Below, one piece after another: positions 1 to 8,874 of a stretch of 64,000 nt of DNA. The notes below the pieces were generated by a model. The model worked only from the letters and a program-made list of their open reading frames with translations, made no database searches and was not told the origin of the DNA. This DNA comes from Planomonospora parontospora (GTDB taxonomy: Bacteria > Actinomycetota > Actinomycetes > Streptosporangiales > Streptosporangiaceae): contig BMQD01000013.1 of NCBI GenBank assembly GCA_014647935.1, positions 62,001 to 126,000 of the forward strand, given 5' to 3'. The number at the start of each line of letters is the position of its first letter. Within the stretch, counting starts at the first letter, position 1. The translations under genes and the position numbers were made by a program.

Positions 1-150
1 GTGTCCGCAAGGCCGTGTCCGCACGGCCGTCTCCTCGGAGCGGTCTTCTCGGAGTGGTCGTGAGCCGTGTCCGCGAAGCCGCGTCCCCGGGGCGGAGCAG
101 GCGCCTCGGCCGGGCCCTCGCGGCGGGCTTCCGGCCCGGGCACCCGGCGC

Positions 151-1311
151 TCACGCGCCCCAGCCGGCCTGCGTGCCGCCGACCCGCTCGGCGCAGACCT
201 TCTCGAAGTAGCCCGACCGGGCGTAGGCGGCCATCGGGTCGGGCTCCAGGCCCGCCTCCGCGCGCAGCTCCGCCAGGAGCGGCCGCACGTCGGTGTTGTA
301 GGCGTCCATCAGCACCGCGTTGGCGCCGAGCACGTCCCCGGCCGCCTGCACCGCGGCCAGCGCGCCGGTGTCGACCAGCAGGGCCTTGGCCGTGGCCTCC
401 TGCACGTTCATCACCGAGCGGATCTGACCGGCGATCTTCGGTTCGATGTTGTGGCACTGGTCGAGCATGAACGCCACGCCCGAGTCCGGGCCGTACCCGC
501 CGCCGCGGACCACCTCGAACATGATCCGGAAGAGCTGGAACGGGTCGGCCGAGCCGACCATCAGGTCGTCGTCGGCGTAGAAGCGGGAGTTGAAGTCGAA
601 GCCGCCGAGCCTGCCCTCGCGCAGCAGGAACGCCACGATGAACTCGATGTTGGTGCCCGGCGCGTGGTGCCCGGTGTCCACGACGACCTGCGCCTTCTCC
701 CCGAGCCGGACGCAGTGCGCGTAGGCGGTGCCCCAGTCGGGCACGTCGGTGGCGTAGAACGCCGGCTCGAACAGCTTGTACTCCAGCAGGAACCGCTGGC
801 CCTCGCCGAGCCGGTCGTAGACCTCCGATAGGGCCTCGGCCAGCCGGTCCTGGCGGGCCCGCAGGTCGTCCTGGCCGGGGTAGTTGATCCCGTCGGAGAA
901 CCAGAGCTTGAGCGTGTCGGATCCGGTGGCGTCCATGATGTCCACACATGCCAGCAGGTGGTCGGTCGCCTTGCGCCGGATCCGCGGATCGGGGTTGGTG
1001 ACGCTGCCCAGCCGGTAGTCGTCGTCCTGGAACACGTTGGAGTTGATCGCGCCGATCCGCACGCCCAGGCCGGCGGCGTGCGCGGACAGCGCCGCGTAGT
1101 CGTCCACCCGGTCCCACGGGATGTGCAGCGCCACGCTGGGCGCGATCCCGGTGAACGCGTGCACCTGGGCGGCGTCGGCCAGCTTCTCGAACGGGTCGCG
1201 CGGCACCCCGGGCTGGGCGAACACCTTGAAGCGGGTGCCGGAGTTGCCGTACGCCCAGGAGGGGGTCTCGATGGCCTGCGCCCGCAGCGCGGCCTTGATG
1301 TCGGTGGTCAT
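151..1311 (-). CDS. rhaI: L-rhamnose isomerase
   Basis: Interconverts L-rhamnose and L-rhamnulose in the cytoplasm, the first committed step of rhamnose breakdown. The 386-residue protein is a complete TIM-barrel sugar isomerase of the RhaI type (Pseudomonas/actinomycete form rather than E. coli RhaA). Metal-ligand-type stretches are visible: LEYKLFEP, VVDTGHHAPG and GFDFNSRFYADDD, with MLDQCHNIEPK near the C-terminus. ATG start with GGGAAG upstream. It follows rhaM by 10 nt on the same strand, so the two are one transcription unit. The usual rhamnulose-phosphate aldolase is not visible; positions 1-150 beyond the stop show no recognisable gene. Confidence 0.93.
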   Translation of the reverse strand: MTTDIKAALRAQAIETPSWAYGNSGTRFKVFAQPGVPRDPFEKLADAAQVHAFTGIAPSVALHIPWDRVDDYAALSAHAAGLGVRIGAINSNVFQDDDYRLGSVTNPDPRIRRKATDHLLACVDIMDATGSDTLKLWFSDGINYPGQDDLRARQDRLAEALSEVYDRLGEGQRFLLEYKLFEPAFYATDVPDWGTAYAHCVRLGEKAQVVVDTGHHAPGTNIEFIVAFLLREGRLGGFDFNSRFYADDDLMVGSADPFQLFRIMFEVVRGGGYGPDSGVAFMLDQCHNIEPKIAGQIRSVMNVQEATAKALLVDTGALAAVQAAGDVLGANAVLMDAYNTDVRPLLAELRAEAGLEPDPMAAYARSGYFEKVCAERVGGTQAGWGA

Positions 1312-1321
1312 GTCTTCCCGA

Positions 1322-1639
1322 TCAGTCCAGGTGGAACACTTCGTCGAGCGGGCTCATGCCCTCGTCCGGGCGCCCGTCGAGGGCTTCGAAGAACGGCGCC
1401 ATCTCGGCCTGCCAGCGGGCGTTGACCTCGGTCCCGGCCATCGCCGCGCGGGCGGCCGCGAAGTCCTCGGTCTCCAGGTAGCCCACCAGCAGCCCGTCGG
1501 GGCGCAGGAACAGCGAGTAGTTGCGCCATCCCGCCTGCCGCAGGGCGTCGAGCATCTCCGGCCACACCTCCCGGTGCCGCTCCCGGTACTCCTCCAGCCG
1601 CTCGGGCCGGACCTTCAGCAGGAAGCAGACGCGCTGCAC
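1322..1639 (-). CDS. rhaM: L-rhamnose mutarotase
   Basis: Interconverts alpha and beta anomers of L-rhamnose, feeding the isomerase. The 105-residue length and the pattern FLLKVRPERLEEYRERH, followed by a Trp-rich middle (WRNYSLFLRPDG) and a C-terminal WQAEMAPFFE stretch, match the RhaM/YiiL ferredoxin-like family. The start is GTG at 1639 with GGAG five bases upstream. It is the first gene of the rhaM-rhaI unit, and an AAAACGTTTT operator lies about 20 bp upstream, which suggests direct control by the LacI-family protein at 12404. Confidence 0.93.
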   Translation of the reverse strand: MQRVCFLLKVRPERLEEYRERHREVWPEMLDALRQAGWRNYSLFLRPDGLLVGYLETEDFAAARAAMAGTEVNARWQAEMAPFFEALDGRPDEGMSPLDEVFHLD

Positions 1640-1657
1640 ACGGGCTCCAGATTTCTC

Positions 1658-1667
1658 AAAACGTTTT
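1658..1667. promoter_or_regulatory. LacI-type operator upstream of rhaM
   Basis: Perfect palindrome AAAACGTTTT, flanked by TC and AAG, 18 bp upstream of the rhaM GTG. A second partial copy (ACACGTTTTAAG) lies at 1769-1780. The same AACGTT core recurs before the other operons of this locus. The rest of 1640-1917 holds no gene. Confidence 0.7.
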
Positions 1668-1917
1668 AAGAACTTCCAGGAAGGTACGGCGTACGCACCG
1701 CCCTGTCAATGCGGCTAAATCGGTAATACGGTGTGAAGCTCTACTGAATCGGACGGCAATGCGAGGTGACACGTTTTAAGCAGTCGACGAGGCAAGCGCC
1801 GTCGGCCGGACCGGCCGGACCGGCGGCCCAGGGACGCCCGCGACCGCCGCACCCGCCTCCGGAGGGGGTCCACGGGGTCGTCCGTGCTCCGTCCGGGGCG
1901 CGGCGGTCGCAGGCGGG

Positions 1918-4608
1918 TCAGGGGGCGGTGATCCGGTCTCCGAGCAGGGCGAGGTTCTGGATGGCGGCCAGGCCGTACTGGGCGGCGTCGTTGGTGGAGA
2001 CGAAGGGCGCCTCGGTGACCGGCATGAGCACCGCCGGGCCGCGGACCTCGGTCAGCCGCCAGTCGCGCTCGCGCTGCAGCGGGTTGACGTTGAGCCGGTC
2101 GCCCTCGTCCCGGAAGAACGCGCGCCAGGCGAGCCGGGCGAGCTCCGCGTCGCCGGTGCGGGCCGCGGCGTAGGCGGCGAGCCTGCTGTGCGCCTGGACG
2201 AGCGAGACGCCCTCCAGCGCCCGGCCCAGCTCGGCGGCCTGCCGCTCGGCCCCGGCGAGGTAGAGCCGGCAGTAGTCCAGCCAGGCCTCCTCGAAGCCGG
2301 GCACGCCCAGGTCCAGGTCGATCAGCTCGGCGCAGACCTCCGGCAGCCCGAACACCGCCGACAGGTGGGAGACCTCGACGGCCTCCCGGGTGGTGTCGAA
2401 CCGCCCGGTCGCCAGGTCCAGGCGGGCCTCCCCGGTGAGGAAGCCGTGCCGCAGCGCCGCGATGTCCGCCATCGTGCCCAGCAGCCGGTCCCGGGCCCGC
2501 TCGTCACCGTGCCGCTCCCAGCGGGTGAGCCAGGCCGCGGCCAGCGCCCCCCAGTCCACGCCGAGCCCCACCGCCAGGGCGGCGGGGTCGGGGGTGTAGG
2601 CGTCCCGGCGGACCTTGCGCAGCGGGTCGACGGCCAGGAACGTCTCCTCGGGCGCGGTGAGCTCGTCGAGCAGGTCCCCGGTGCGCTCGTCGGCGGTCAG
2701 GTAGTGGAAGAAGCGCCGGTAGACGGCGCTGGAGACGCGCAGCTGCTTGCAGCTGCACCCCCAGTGCTGCACGTTGTGCCGCGACCCCAGCCCCTTCCAG
2801 CGGCCCAGGTGGTACACGTCCACCTCGCCGGTGTGCCGGGTCATCGCCTCGGCGAACCGGAAGACGTCGGCCCGCCCGGTGCGCAGGTACTGGTACCACA
2901 GCCACAGGTCCGGCGAGAGCTCGGAGTTGTCCCAGGCGTAGCCGCCCACGTCGTAGCGCCAGGTGTGCCGGTCGGGGTCGTAGGCGTGCATGACGTCGCC
3001 GTAGTCCCAGAACCCGTACCACCGGCGCTCCTCGCGCTGGCGCACGTAGAAGCCGAACAGGAAGTCCAGCCGGTCCTCGATCGCCGCGGCGGCCGGGTCC
3101 GACCTGTCGGGCGGCGCCCAGACGCCGAACACCCCCGCCGCGCGCAGCCGCTCGGGCGCGACGGTGAGCAGGCCGGGGGCCTGCAGCAGCGCGGCGTGCT
3201 CGGCCAGCTCCGCGTTCGGCGGGGTGGCCGGGTGGACCCGCAGGGTCAGCTCGTGGGTGCGGGCGACGCCGTGCGGGTCGCCGAAGCCCGGCTCGTGGTC
3301 CTCGTAGGTGATCTCCAGGCCCTCGAGCTGCCCGGCGTGGGTGTCCTGGCCCATCCCGTCGTGCCAGAAGCGCAGGTCCATCGGGGGCGCGCCGGGCGAC
3401 CAGAGCCAGACCGTGACCTCGGCGGCCTCCCCCGCCCCCACGGCGGCGCCGCGCACGTCCAGCCGGGTGGGGTGCAGCCGCCAGAAGTCGCGCAGGCCGA
3501 AGCCCAGGCCGCCGCTCACGCCTCCGACGTAGCCGTAGCCCTCCGACCTCGTGCCCGCCGGGACGGTGACCCAGGCGTGCCCGGGCGCGGTGCGCTTGCG
3601 CAGGGTGAAGCCGTCGGCGCTGTGCTGCTCCAGGGTGTGGTCGTTCCAGGCCGGGATCAGGTGCAGCCGGTCGGCCACCTCCGGGTTCCCGATCGCGCCG
3701 ACCGGCCGGCCCTCGGTCTGCGCCCGCCGTACGGCCTCGCCCGGATCGCGGCGCAGGCCGGTCAGGCCCCGGACGGCCTCGGTGAGGAAGCCCTCCGCCC
3801 CGGCCAGCCGGACGTGCCGGTCGTGCGGCTCGTCGCGCATGACCACCTCGGCGCGCAGGCCCAGCCCGGCGAGGAAGTCGGCGGAGGCGTCGCCGTCCCA
3901 GACGAAGCTGTGCACGACGCGCACGTCCGGCGCCCCGGCGTGGAAGTACAGGCGCACGGTGAAGGGCAGCCAGGACCTCCCGTCCTCCTCGACGTGCCGG
4001 CCCTCCAGCCGCACCACCGCGCGCACCGGGCCGTCCTGCTCGACGGCGACCGCCGAGACGACGCCGGCGGCGGGTACGCGGACGCGCGAGCCGTCCTCGT
4101 CGGGGGTGTCCTGGCGGAGGCTGACCAGGCGCACCCCGCGCACGATCTCGGTGCCGCCGTGCTCGACGGACGCGATCAGGTCCGTCCCGCCCGGCCCGGG
4201 CAGCATCCAGGCGACCGGTCCGGTGGCGACCCGCAGCCCGTCGCCGGCGCGGGCGACGGTCACCGGGTCGTCCGGCGCGGCGGGCTCGGCCCCGGGGACC
4301 AGCTCGTAGGACCCGGCGGGTACGGCCTGCGGCCCGATGGCGTGGGCCGACCACTTGACCGAGCCGTCGGGCCAGGTCGCGGTGGTCCAGCTCTGCACCG
4401 GGGTGCCGTCGGCGAGCGCGAAGGGGACCCCGGGCCGCAGCGCACCGCGCGGCCAGGGCACTCCCCAGGCCACGCCCTGCCGGCACGGCCGCTCCAGCCA
4501 GCGCAGCACCGTCGCTCCCCCGGCCCCCTCCGCACCGGCCGCCTCCGTGCCTCCGGGCGCGGCTGGTCCAGGCGCGGCTCGTCCGGCCGCCGCCTCCGCC
4601 GCCGTCAC
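1918..4608 (-). CDS. Exo-rhamnogalacturonan lyase family protein (YetA/PL26-like)
   Basis: Large (896 aa) protein of the exo-rhamnogalacturonan lyase/YetA family, expected to remove unsaturated galacturonyl-rhamnose units from rhamnogalacturonan I oligosaccharides. Family features include the N-terminal GVPWPRGAL segment, a beta-rich region to about residue 400, then a helical domain rich in Trp and Tyr (RWYGFWDYGDVMHAYD, RHNVQHWGCSCKQLR). No signal peptide is visible, so it should act in the cytoplasm on imported substrate. The GTG start overlaps the permease stop as GTGA. The first ~34 residues are Ala/Gly-rich, so an internal GTG just before LRWLERP is a possible alternative start. Exact substrate is inferred from family and neighbours. 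Confidence 0.82.
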   Translation of the reverse strand: MTAAEAAAGRAAPGPAAPGGTEAAGAEGAGGATVLRWLERPCRQGVAWGVPWPRGALRPGVPFALADGTPVQSWTTATWPDGSVKWSAHAIGPQAVPAGSYELVPGAEPAAPDDPVTVARAGDGLRVATGPVAWMLPGPGGTDLIASVEHGGTEIVRGVRLVSLRQDTPDEDGSRVRVPAAGVVSAVAVEQDGPVRAVVRLEGRHVEEDGRSWLPFTVRLYFHAGAPDVRVVHSFVWDGDASADFLAGLGLRAEVVMRDEPHDRHVRLAGAEGFLTEAVRGLTGLRRDPGEAVRRAQTEGRPVGAIGNPEVADRLHLIPAWNDHTLEQHSADGFTLRKRTAPGHAWVTVPAGTRSEGYGYVGGVSGGLGFGLRDFWRLHPTRLDVRGAAVGAGEAAEVTVWLWSPGAPPMDLRFWHDGMGQDTHAGQLEGLEITYEDHEPGFGDPHGVARTHELTLRVHPATPPNAELAEHAALLQAPGLLTVAPERLRAAGVFGVWAPPDRSDPAAAAIEDRLDFLFGFYVRQREERRWYGFWDYGDVMHAYDPDRHTWRYDVGGYAWDNSELSPDLWLWYQYLRTGRADVFRFAEAMTRHTGEVDVYHLGRWKGLGSRHNVQHWGCSCKQLRVSSAVYRRFFHYLTADERTGDLLDELTAPEETFLAVDPLRKVRRDAYTPDPAALAVGLGVDWGALAAAWLTRWERHGDERARDRLLGTMADIAALRHGFLTGEARLDLATGRFDTTREAVEVSHLSAVFGLPEVCAELIDLDLGVPGFEEAWLDYCRLYLAGAERQAAELGRALEGVSLVQAHSRLAAYAAARTGDAELARLAWRAFFRDEGDRLNVNPLQRERDWRLTEVRGPAVLMPVTEAPFVSTNDAAQYGLAAIQNLALLGDRITAP

Positions 4609-5480
4609 TCCTTCACCGATCCGATCAGCACGCCCTTGGCGAAGTGCTTCTGCAGGAAGGGGTAGAAGAACAGGATCGGCAGCGTCGCGATGACGACGAC
4701 CGCGAACTTCAGGCCCTCGGCCGGGAAGAAGACCGAGTCCAGCTGGGCGAGCGCGTTCTCGGCGTCGGCACTGGTGAACTGCCGGACCAGCACCTGCAGC
4801 GTCCACTTGCTGGAGTCGTCGATGTACAGCAGCGGCGACATGTAGTCGTTCCAGATGCCCACCGCGTAGAACAGCGCGAACGTCGCGATGACCGGCTTGG
4901 AGAGCGGGAGGACGATCCTGAAGAAGACGCCCATCTCGCTGCAGCCGTCGATGCGCGCCGCCTCCTCCAGGGCCTGCGGCAGCTCCTGGAAGAAGCTCTT
5001 GACGATGATCAGGTAGAACGGGTTGATCGCCAGCGGGAGGATCAGCGCCCAGTAGCTGTCGAGCAGCCCCAGGTCGCGGACGACCAGGTAGGTGGGGATC
5101 ATGCCGCCGCCGAAGACGATCGTGAAGATGACCAGGTTCAGCACCAGCGTGCGACCCGGCAGGTACCGCTTGGCCAGCGGGTAGGCCATGGTGAGCGTCA
5201 GCATGAGCTGGACCGCCGTGCCGACCGCCGTCACGCAGATCGTGGTGATCAGGGCGCGCACGAAGGTGTCGGTGCCGAAGATGTACGCGTAGGTGTCGGT
5301 GACGAACTTCTCCGGCCAGAGGAAGAACGGCCGGGTCGCGATCTCCGACTCGGTGGCGAACGACCCGGCCAGGACGTACAGCAGCGGCAGGACCATGATC
5401 AGGGCCAGGCCGGTGAGCAGCAAGATGTTGAGCGCGTCGAACACCCGGCTGCCGGGCGACTTGTAGTGGTTGACGGACAT
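4605..5480 (-). CDS. Carbohydrate ABC transporter permease (LplC/YtcP-like)
   Basis: Inner-membrane permease of a CUT1-type sugar importer, 291 residues with about six membrane spans. The EAA loop that contacts the ATPase is visible (EEAARIDGCSEMGVFFRIVLP). Sequence type matches YtcP/LplC, which in Bacillus serves rhamnogalacturonan oligosaccharide uptake. It follows the partner permease by 12 nt and overlaps the lyase gene by 4 nt. No ATPase gene lies in the cluster, so a shared MsmX-like ATPase elsewhere is inferred. Confidence 0.93.
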   Translation of the reverse strand: MSVNHYKSPGSRVFDALNILLLTGLALIMVLPLLYVLAGSFATESEIATRPFFLWPEKFVTDTYAYIFGTDTFVRALITTICVTAVGTAVQLMLTLTMAYPLAKRYLPGRTLVLNLVIFTIVFGGGMIPTYLVVRDLGLLDSYWALILPLAINPFYLIIVKSFFQELPQALEEAARIDGCSEMGVFFRIVLPLSKPVIATFALFYAVGIWNDYMSPLLYIDDSSKWTLQVLVRQFTSADAENALAQLDSVFFPAEGLKFAVVVIATLPILFFYPFLQKHFAKGVLIGSVKE

Positions 5481-5492
5481 CGCCTGCGCTCC

Positions 5493-6464
5493 TTAGAACA
5501 GTCCGCGCTGGCCCAGGCGCTTGGCCAGCCAGTTGGAGCCGAAGATCAGCACGGCGCCGGCCAGGCCCTTGAACAGGCCGACGGCGGTGGAGTAGCTGAA
5601 GGCGCCCTGGGTGATGCCGATGTAGTAGACGTAGGTGTCGAACACGTCGGCCACCGAGCGGTTCAGTGAGTTGGTCATCAGCCAGATCTGCTCGAAGCTG
5701 GAGTCGAGCAGGTTGCCCGAGGTGAGGATGGCCATGACCACGATCGTGGGGCGGATGGCGGGCAGCGTGATGTGCCAGAACTGCCGCCGGCGCCCCGCGC
5801 CGTCCATGCGGGCCGCCTCGTAGAGGTTCGGGTCCACCCCCGCCAGCGCGGCCAGGTAGATGATCGTGCCCCAGCCGGTCGCCTTCCACAGCGTCTGCGC
5901 GATGATGATCGGCCGGAACCAGTCCGGCTGCGCCACGTAGTCGACCCTGGGACCGCCGACCAGATCGTGCACGAACCGGGCGATCACCCCGAAGTCCACC
6001 GCGAGCAGCAGGTAGGTCAGGGAGGCGACGATCGCCCAGGACAGGAAGTGCGGGATGTAGATGAGCGACTGGATCGAGCGCTTGAGCACGTTGACCCGGA
6101 GCTCGTTGAGCATCAGCGCGACGATGATCGGGGCCGGGAAGACGAAGAGCACCGTCAGCACCGCCAGGAAGAGCGTGTTGAACATCAGGCGGCCGAAGTC
6201 GGGCCCGGTGAACAGCGCCTCGAAGTGCTTGAGGCCGACCCACTCGCTGCCGGAGTAGCCGAGGAAGGGCACGAAGTCCTGGAACGCGATCGTCAGGCCG
6301 TACATCGGCAGGTACTTGAAGACCGCGAAGTAGACCAGGCCCGGGACGAGCATCAGGTACAGCCAGCGGTAGCGCGGCAGCGCCGTGCGGAGCGGCACCC
6401 TGCCGGGGGCGCGCCCCGGCTCGGGGGCCGTTTCCACGGGAGGCTTCGCCAGGTCGGTGGCCAA
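5493..6464 (-). CDS. Carbohydrate ABC transporter permease (LplB/YteP-like)
   Basis: Second permease of the importer, 323 residues, with a Pro/Arg-rich cytoplasmic N-terminus of about 30 residues and six predicted spans. The EAA motif reads YEAARMDGAGRRRQFWHITLP. LplB/YteP family members pair with LplC/YtcP and an LplA-type binding protein, exactly the order seen here. The ATG start is preceded by AGAAAGGAGG. A strong hairpin at 6487-6512 separates it from the binding-protein gene, which may set the higher ratio of binding protein to permease. Confidence 0.93.
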   Translation of the reverse strand: MATDLAKPPVETAPEPGRAPGRVPLRTALPRYRWLYLMLVPGLVYFAVFKYLPMYGLTIAFQDFVPFLGYSGSEWVGLKHFEALFTGPDFGRLMFNTLFLAVLTVLFVFPAPIIVALMLNELRVNVLKRSIQSLIYIPHFLSWAIVASLTYLLLAVDFGVIARFVHDLVGGPRVDYVAQPDWFRPIIIAQTLWKATGWGTIIYLAALAGVDPNLYEAARMDGAGRRRQFWHITLPAIRPTIVVMAILTSGNLLDSSFEQIWLMTNSLNRSVADVFDTYVYYIGITQGAFSYSTAVGLFKGLAGAVLIFGSNWLAKRLGQRGLF

Positions 6465-6486
6465 AGCGGCCTCCTTTCTCTCGGGA

Positions 6487-6512
6487 GGGGCCCGGCGGTC
6501 GCGCCGGGCCCC
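6487..6512. terminator. Intra-operon hairpin between binding-protein and permease genes
   Basis: Perfect 11-bp inverted repeat GGGGCCCGGCG/CGCCGGGCCCC with a 4-nt loop, 22 nt before the permease ATG and after the binding-protein stop. The surrounding 6513-6624 holds short tandem repeats (GGCTCGGAATC twice, CGGGGCGGTC twice) and no gene. It could act as a partial terminator or an RNA-stability hairpin. Confidence 0.6.
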
Positions 6513-6624
6513 GGTGGATCGGCTCGGAATCGGCTCGGAATCGGCTCAGGGCGAGACCGGGATCAGCTCGGAATCGGCCCGGGACCGACCCGGGGCGGTC
6601 CGGGGCGGTCCGGGCCGGACCGGC

Positions 6625-8175
6625 TCAGCTGCCGCCGAGCTTGGCGTGCAGGTCGTTGATCTCCGCGACGACCTGGTCGCCGCCGCTCTCGTGCCAGCGC
6701 TTGACCTCGGCCCGCAGCTGCTCCTCGGTGATCTCACCGGCCAGGAACTTCACCCGGGCGTCGGAGACGATCGGGTCGAGGACCGCGCCCTTGCTGACGT
6801 AGGCGGGCGAGACGATCGGCAGGGCGGGGTTGTGCACGGCCGTCTGCAGGTCGAGCTCCACCAGTTCCTTGCGGAGCCTGAGGTTCTCCCGCTCGGCCTC
6901 GTTGGTCGGCATCTGCTCGTAGACGCCCATGCCGATGGTGGCCCAGGTGCCGAGCTGGACGAAGGCGAAGTCGACGTCGTTGTTGATCGTCTTGACCGCC
7001 GGGTCGTCGTCGTTGATCGGCACGTCGAAGCCGTTCTCCAGCTTGAAGTTACGCCCCTCGATGCCGTTGGCCAGCAGGGCCTGGCCCTCCTTGGTGGCCA
7101 GCCGGTCCAGGGCCTTCAGCACGTCGTCGAGCTCGGCCTCGGTGCGCACGCTCTGCTTGGAGACGGCGAGGAAGCCGTTGTAGCCGTCGAAGGGGTGGGA
7201 GAACTTCTGCCCGTCGGAGCGCTTGAGGTTGCCGCCCATGGCCAGCTTGTCGCCGTAGTTCTCCGGGTCCTGCTCCTTGAGCAGGCCGTACATCTGGCTG
7301 GCGCGGACGTTGACGTCGATGATGATGCCGCCCTTGCCCTGGTAGAACGGGTCGTTCCACTTGGCCGAGTCGAGGGTGGCGAAGTCGGGGTTGACCAGGC
7401 CCTCGTCGACCATCTTCTTCAGCCACCGGTTGGCGGCGTAGAACTCCTCGGTGTCGAAGGTCGGCGTGAGCCTCCCGCCGCGGTCGCCGTAGCAGTTGGG
7501 GGCGCCGAACCAGGTCTCGATCACGTTGTAGGGGCTGGAGCTGCAGAAGACCGGGGTGGGCCACTTGGGGATGATCAGCCCGTAGGTGTCCTTCTTGCCG
7601 TTGCCGTCCGGGTCCTTCTCGGTGAAGGCCTTGGCGACCTCGTAGAGGTCGTCGACGGTCTCCGGGATCTTCAGGTCGAGCCTGTCCAGCCAGTCCTTGC
7701 GGTAGAGCACGGCCGAGCGGAGCAGCGGGCGCACCCGGTAGATGCCGAAGACCTTTCCGTTGATCGAGGCGTTGAGCTCGGACTGCTCGGACTTGGCCTT
7801 GAGGTTCGGGTACTTGTCCAGCCTGTCGGTGAGCTCCCAGAAGGCCCCGGCCTGCGCGGCCTGCACGAACGCGGCGGTCTTGCCCTGGACGACCATGACC
7901 TGGGGGATCTTGTCGGAGGCGAGCACGACGTTGGTCTTGTCGCCGTACTCGGCGTTCGGCACCCAGCTGATCTTGAGCTTCTTGCCGACGATCTTCTCGA
8001 CCGCCTGCTGCACCTCGCCCGCGGGGTCGGGGGCGGTGCCGAACAGCGGGACCATCATGGTCAGCTCGTTGCTCGCGGCCTGCCGTCCCGCGTCCTCGCC
8101 GCCGCAGGCGGCGGCGAGGAGCGCCGTGGTCAGCGCGATCGTTCCGGCCAGGAGCCGGCGGGGGGTGGTCTTCAT
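6625..8175 (-). CDS. Extracellular solute-binding lipoprotein (LplA-like)
   Basis: Binds the oligosaccharide outside the membrane and hands it to the two downstream permeases. The 516-residue protein starts with a lipoprotein signal peptide (MKTTPRRLLAGTIALTT then LLAAACGG, with Cys as the lipidation site), followed by a family-1 solute-binding fold with many aromatic residues. Size and sequence type match LplA/YtcQ. Its ATG shares one base with the stop of the YesL-like gene (TGATG), so translation is coupled. Confidence 0.92.
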   Translation of the reverse strand: MKTTPRRLLAGTIALTTALLAAACGGEDAGRQAASNELTMMVPLFGTAPDPAGEVQQAVEKIVGKKLKISWVPNAEYGDKTNVVLASDKIPQVMVVQGKTAAFVQAAQAGAFWELTDRLDKYPNLKAKSEQSELNASINGKVFGIYRVRPLLRSAVLYRKDWLDRLDLKIPETVDDLYEVAKAFTEKDPDGNGKKDTYGLIIPKWPTPVFCSSSPYNVIETWFGAPNCYGDRGGRLTPTFDTEEFYAANRWLKKMVDEGLVNPDFATLDSAKWNDPFYQGKGGIIIDVNVRASQMYGLLKEQDPENYGDKLAMGGNLKRSDGQKFSHPFDGYNGFLAVSKQSVRTEAELDDVLKALDRLATKEGQALLANGIEGRNFKLENGFDVPINDDDPAVKTINNDVDFAFVQLGTWATIGMGVYEQMPTNEAERENLRLRKELVELDLQTAVHNPALPIVSPAYVSKGAVLDPIVSDARVKFLAGEITEEQLRAEVKRWHESGGDQVVAEINDLHAKLGGS

Positions 8176-8795
8176 CAGTCGCCTTTCGGGTGCAGGAACG
8201 CCTCGTTCTCCTCGAAGAAGCGCAGGCAGAGCCAGGTGTTCAGCTGGATCCAGGCCCCGGCGCCGAGCGTGAGCGCCAGGACCGGGAGGGCCGCGGCCGC
8301 GAACACCACCGCGGAGAGGGTGAACAGCAGCAGGACCGAGGACGCGGGACGGGCCAGCACCAGCCGCGACGCCCGGGGGAGGCAGGCGAGCGGCGGCAGG
8401 TCGTAGTGGACGTACATCGGCAGCAGGTAGGCGGTGACGGCGGCCAGCGCGACCAGCGCCGCGAGGGTCGCCGCCCGGAGCGGCCCCGCCCCCGGCCCGA
8501 GGGCCGAGAAGTACAGCTGGTTGCCGGCCAGGACGGCGGCCGCCGCGATCGGCGGGAGCACCAGCAGCGAGCCGCGCAGGAACTCCCTCCGGTAGACGGC
8601 CGCGAACTCCCGCCACAGCGGGAACGACTCGTGCCCGGCGTGCCGGCGGGCCAGCGTGTACGCCGCGACGGTCGCCGGGCCGACGCCCAGGACCACCCCT
8701 CCGGCGAGCGTGAAGGCGATCCAGGCGAGGTTGAGCCTGGCCGCCCAGAGCAGCTCGTCGCAGGCCGCGTAGAGCCTGATCGACCAGGCGGTCAT
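8175..8795 (-). CDS. DUF624 membrane protein (YesL-like)
   Basis: A 206-residue protein with about five hydrophobic helices and the DUF624 pattern near the N-terminus (LNLAWIAFTLAGGVVLGVGPATVAA). YesL-family proteins sit beside LplABC-type importers in rhamnogalacturonan and other sugar clusters; their molecular role is not established. Here the gene lies between the GH42 gene (79 nt upstream) and the binding protein (1-nt overlap), so it belongs to the same operon. Confidence 0.88.
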   Translation of the reverse strand: MTAWSIRLYAACDELLWAARLNLAWIAFTLAGGVVLGVGPATVAAYTLARRHAGHESFPLWREFAAVYRREFLRGSLLVLPPIAAAAVLAGNQLYFSALGPGAGPLRAATLAALVALAAVTAYLLPMYVHYDLPPLACLPRASRLVLARPASSVLLLFTLSAVVFAAAALPVLALTLGAGAWIQLNTWLCLRFFEENEAFLHPKGD

Positions 8796-8874
8796 CGTGC
8801 ACCGCCGGACGCGCCCCGAGGAGTGGAGTGGGGTTGCGGTACGGCGTGCCGCCGTCTCTCCTGAGTGCGGCGGC

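Noticed and set aside
1-150. Open frames at the window edge, considered as the missing rhamnose aldolase end
   Set aside because: No frame shows aldolase or dehydrogenase motifs; only short GTGTCCGC repeats are visible.
2188-4665. Long plus-strand open frame opposite the lyase gene
   Set aside because: Composition is Arg/Gly/Val/Pro-rich without any domain; it mirrors the codon bias of the real minus-strand gene.
4609-6243. Upstream continuation of the lyase frame through the permease genes
   Set aside because: Low-complexity Arg/His/Pro sequence in a shifted frame of two clear permease genes; the GTGA overlap at 4605-4608 marks the real lyase start.
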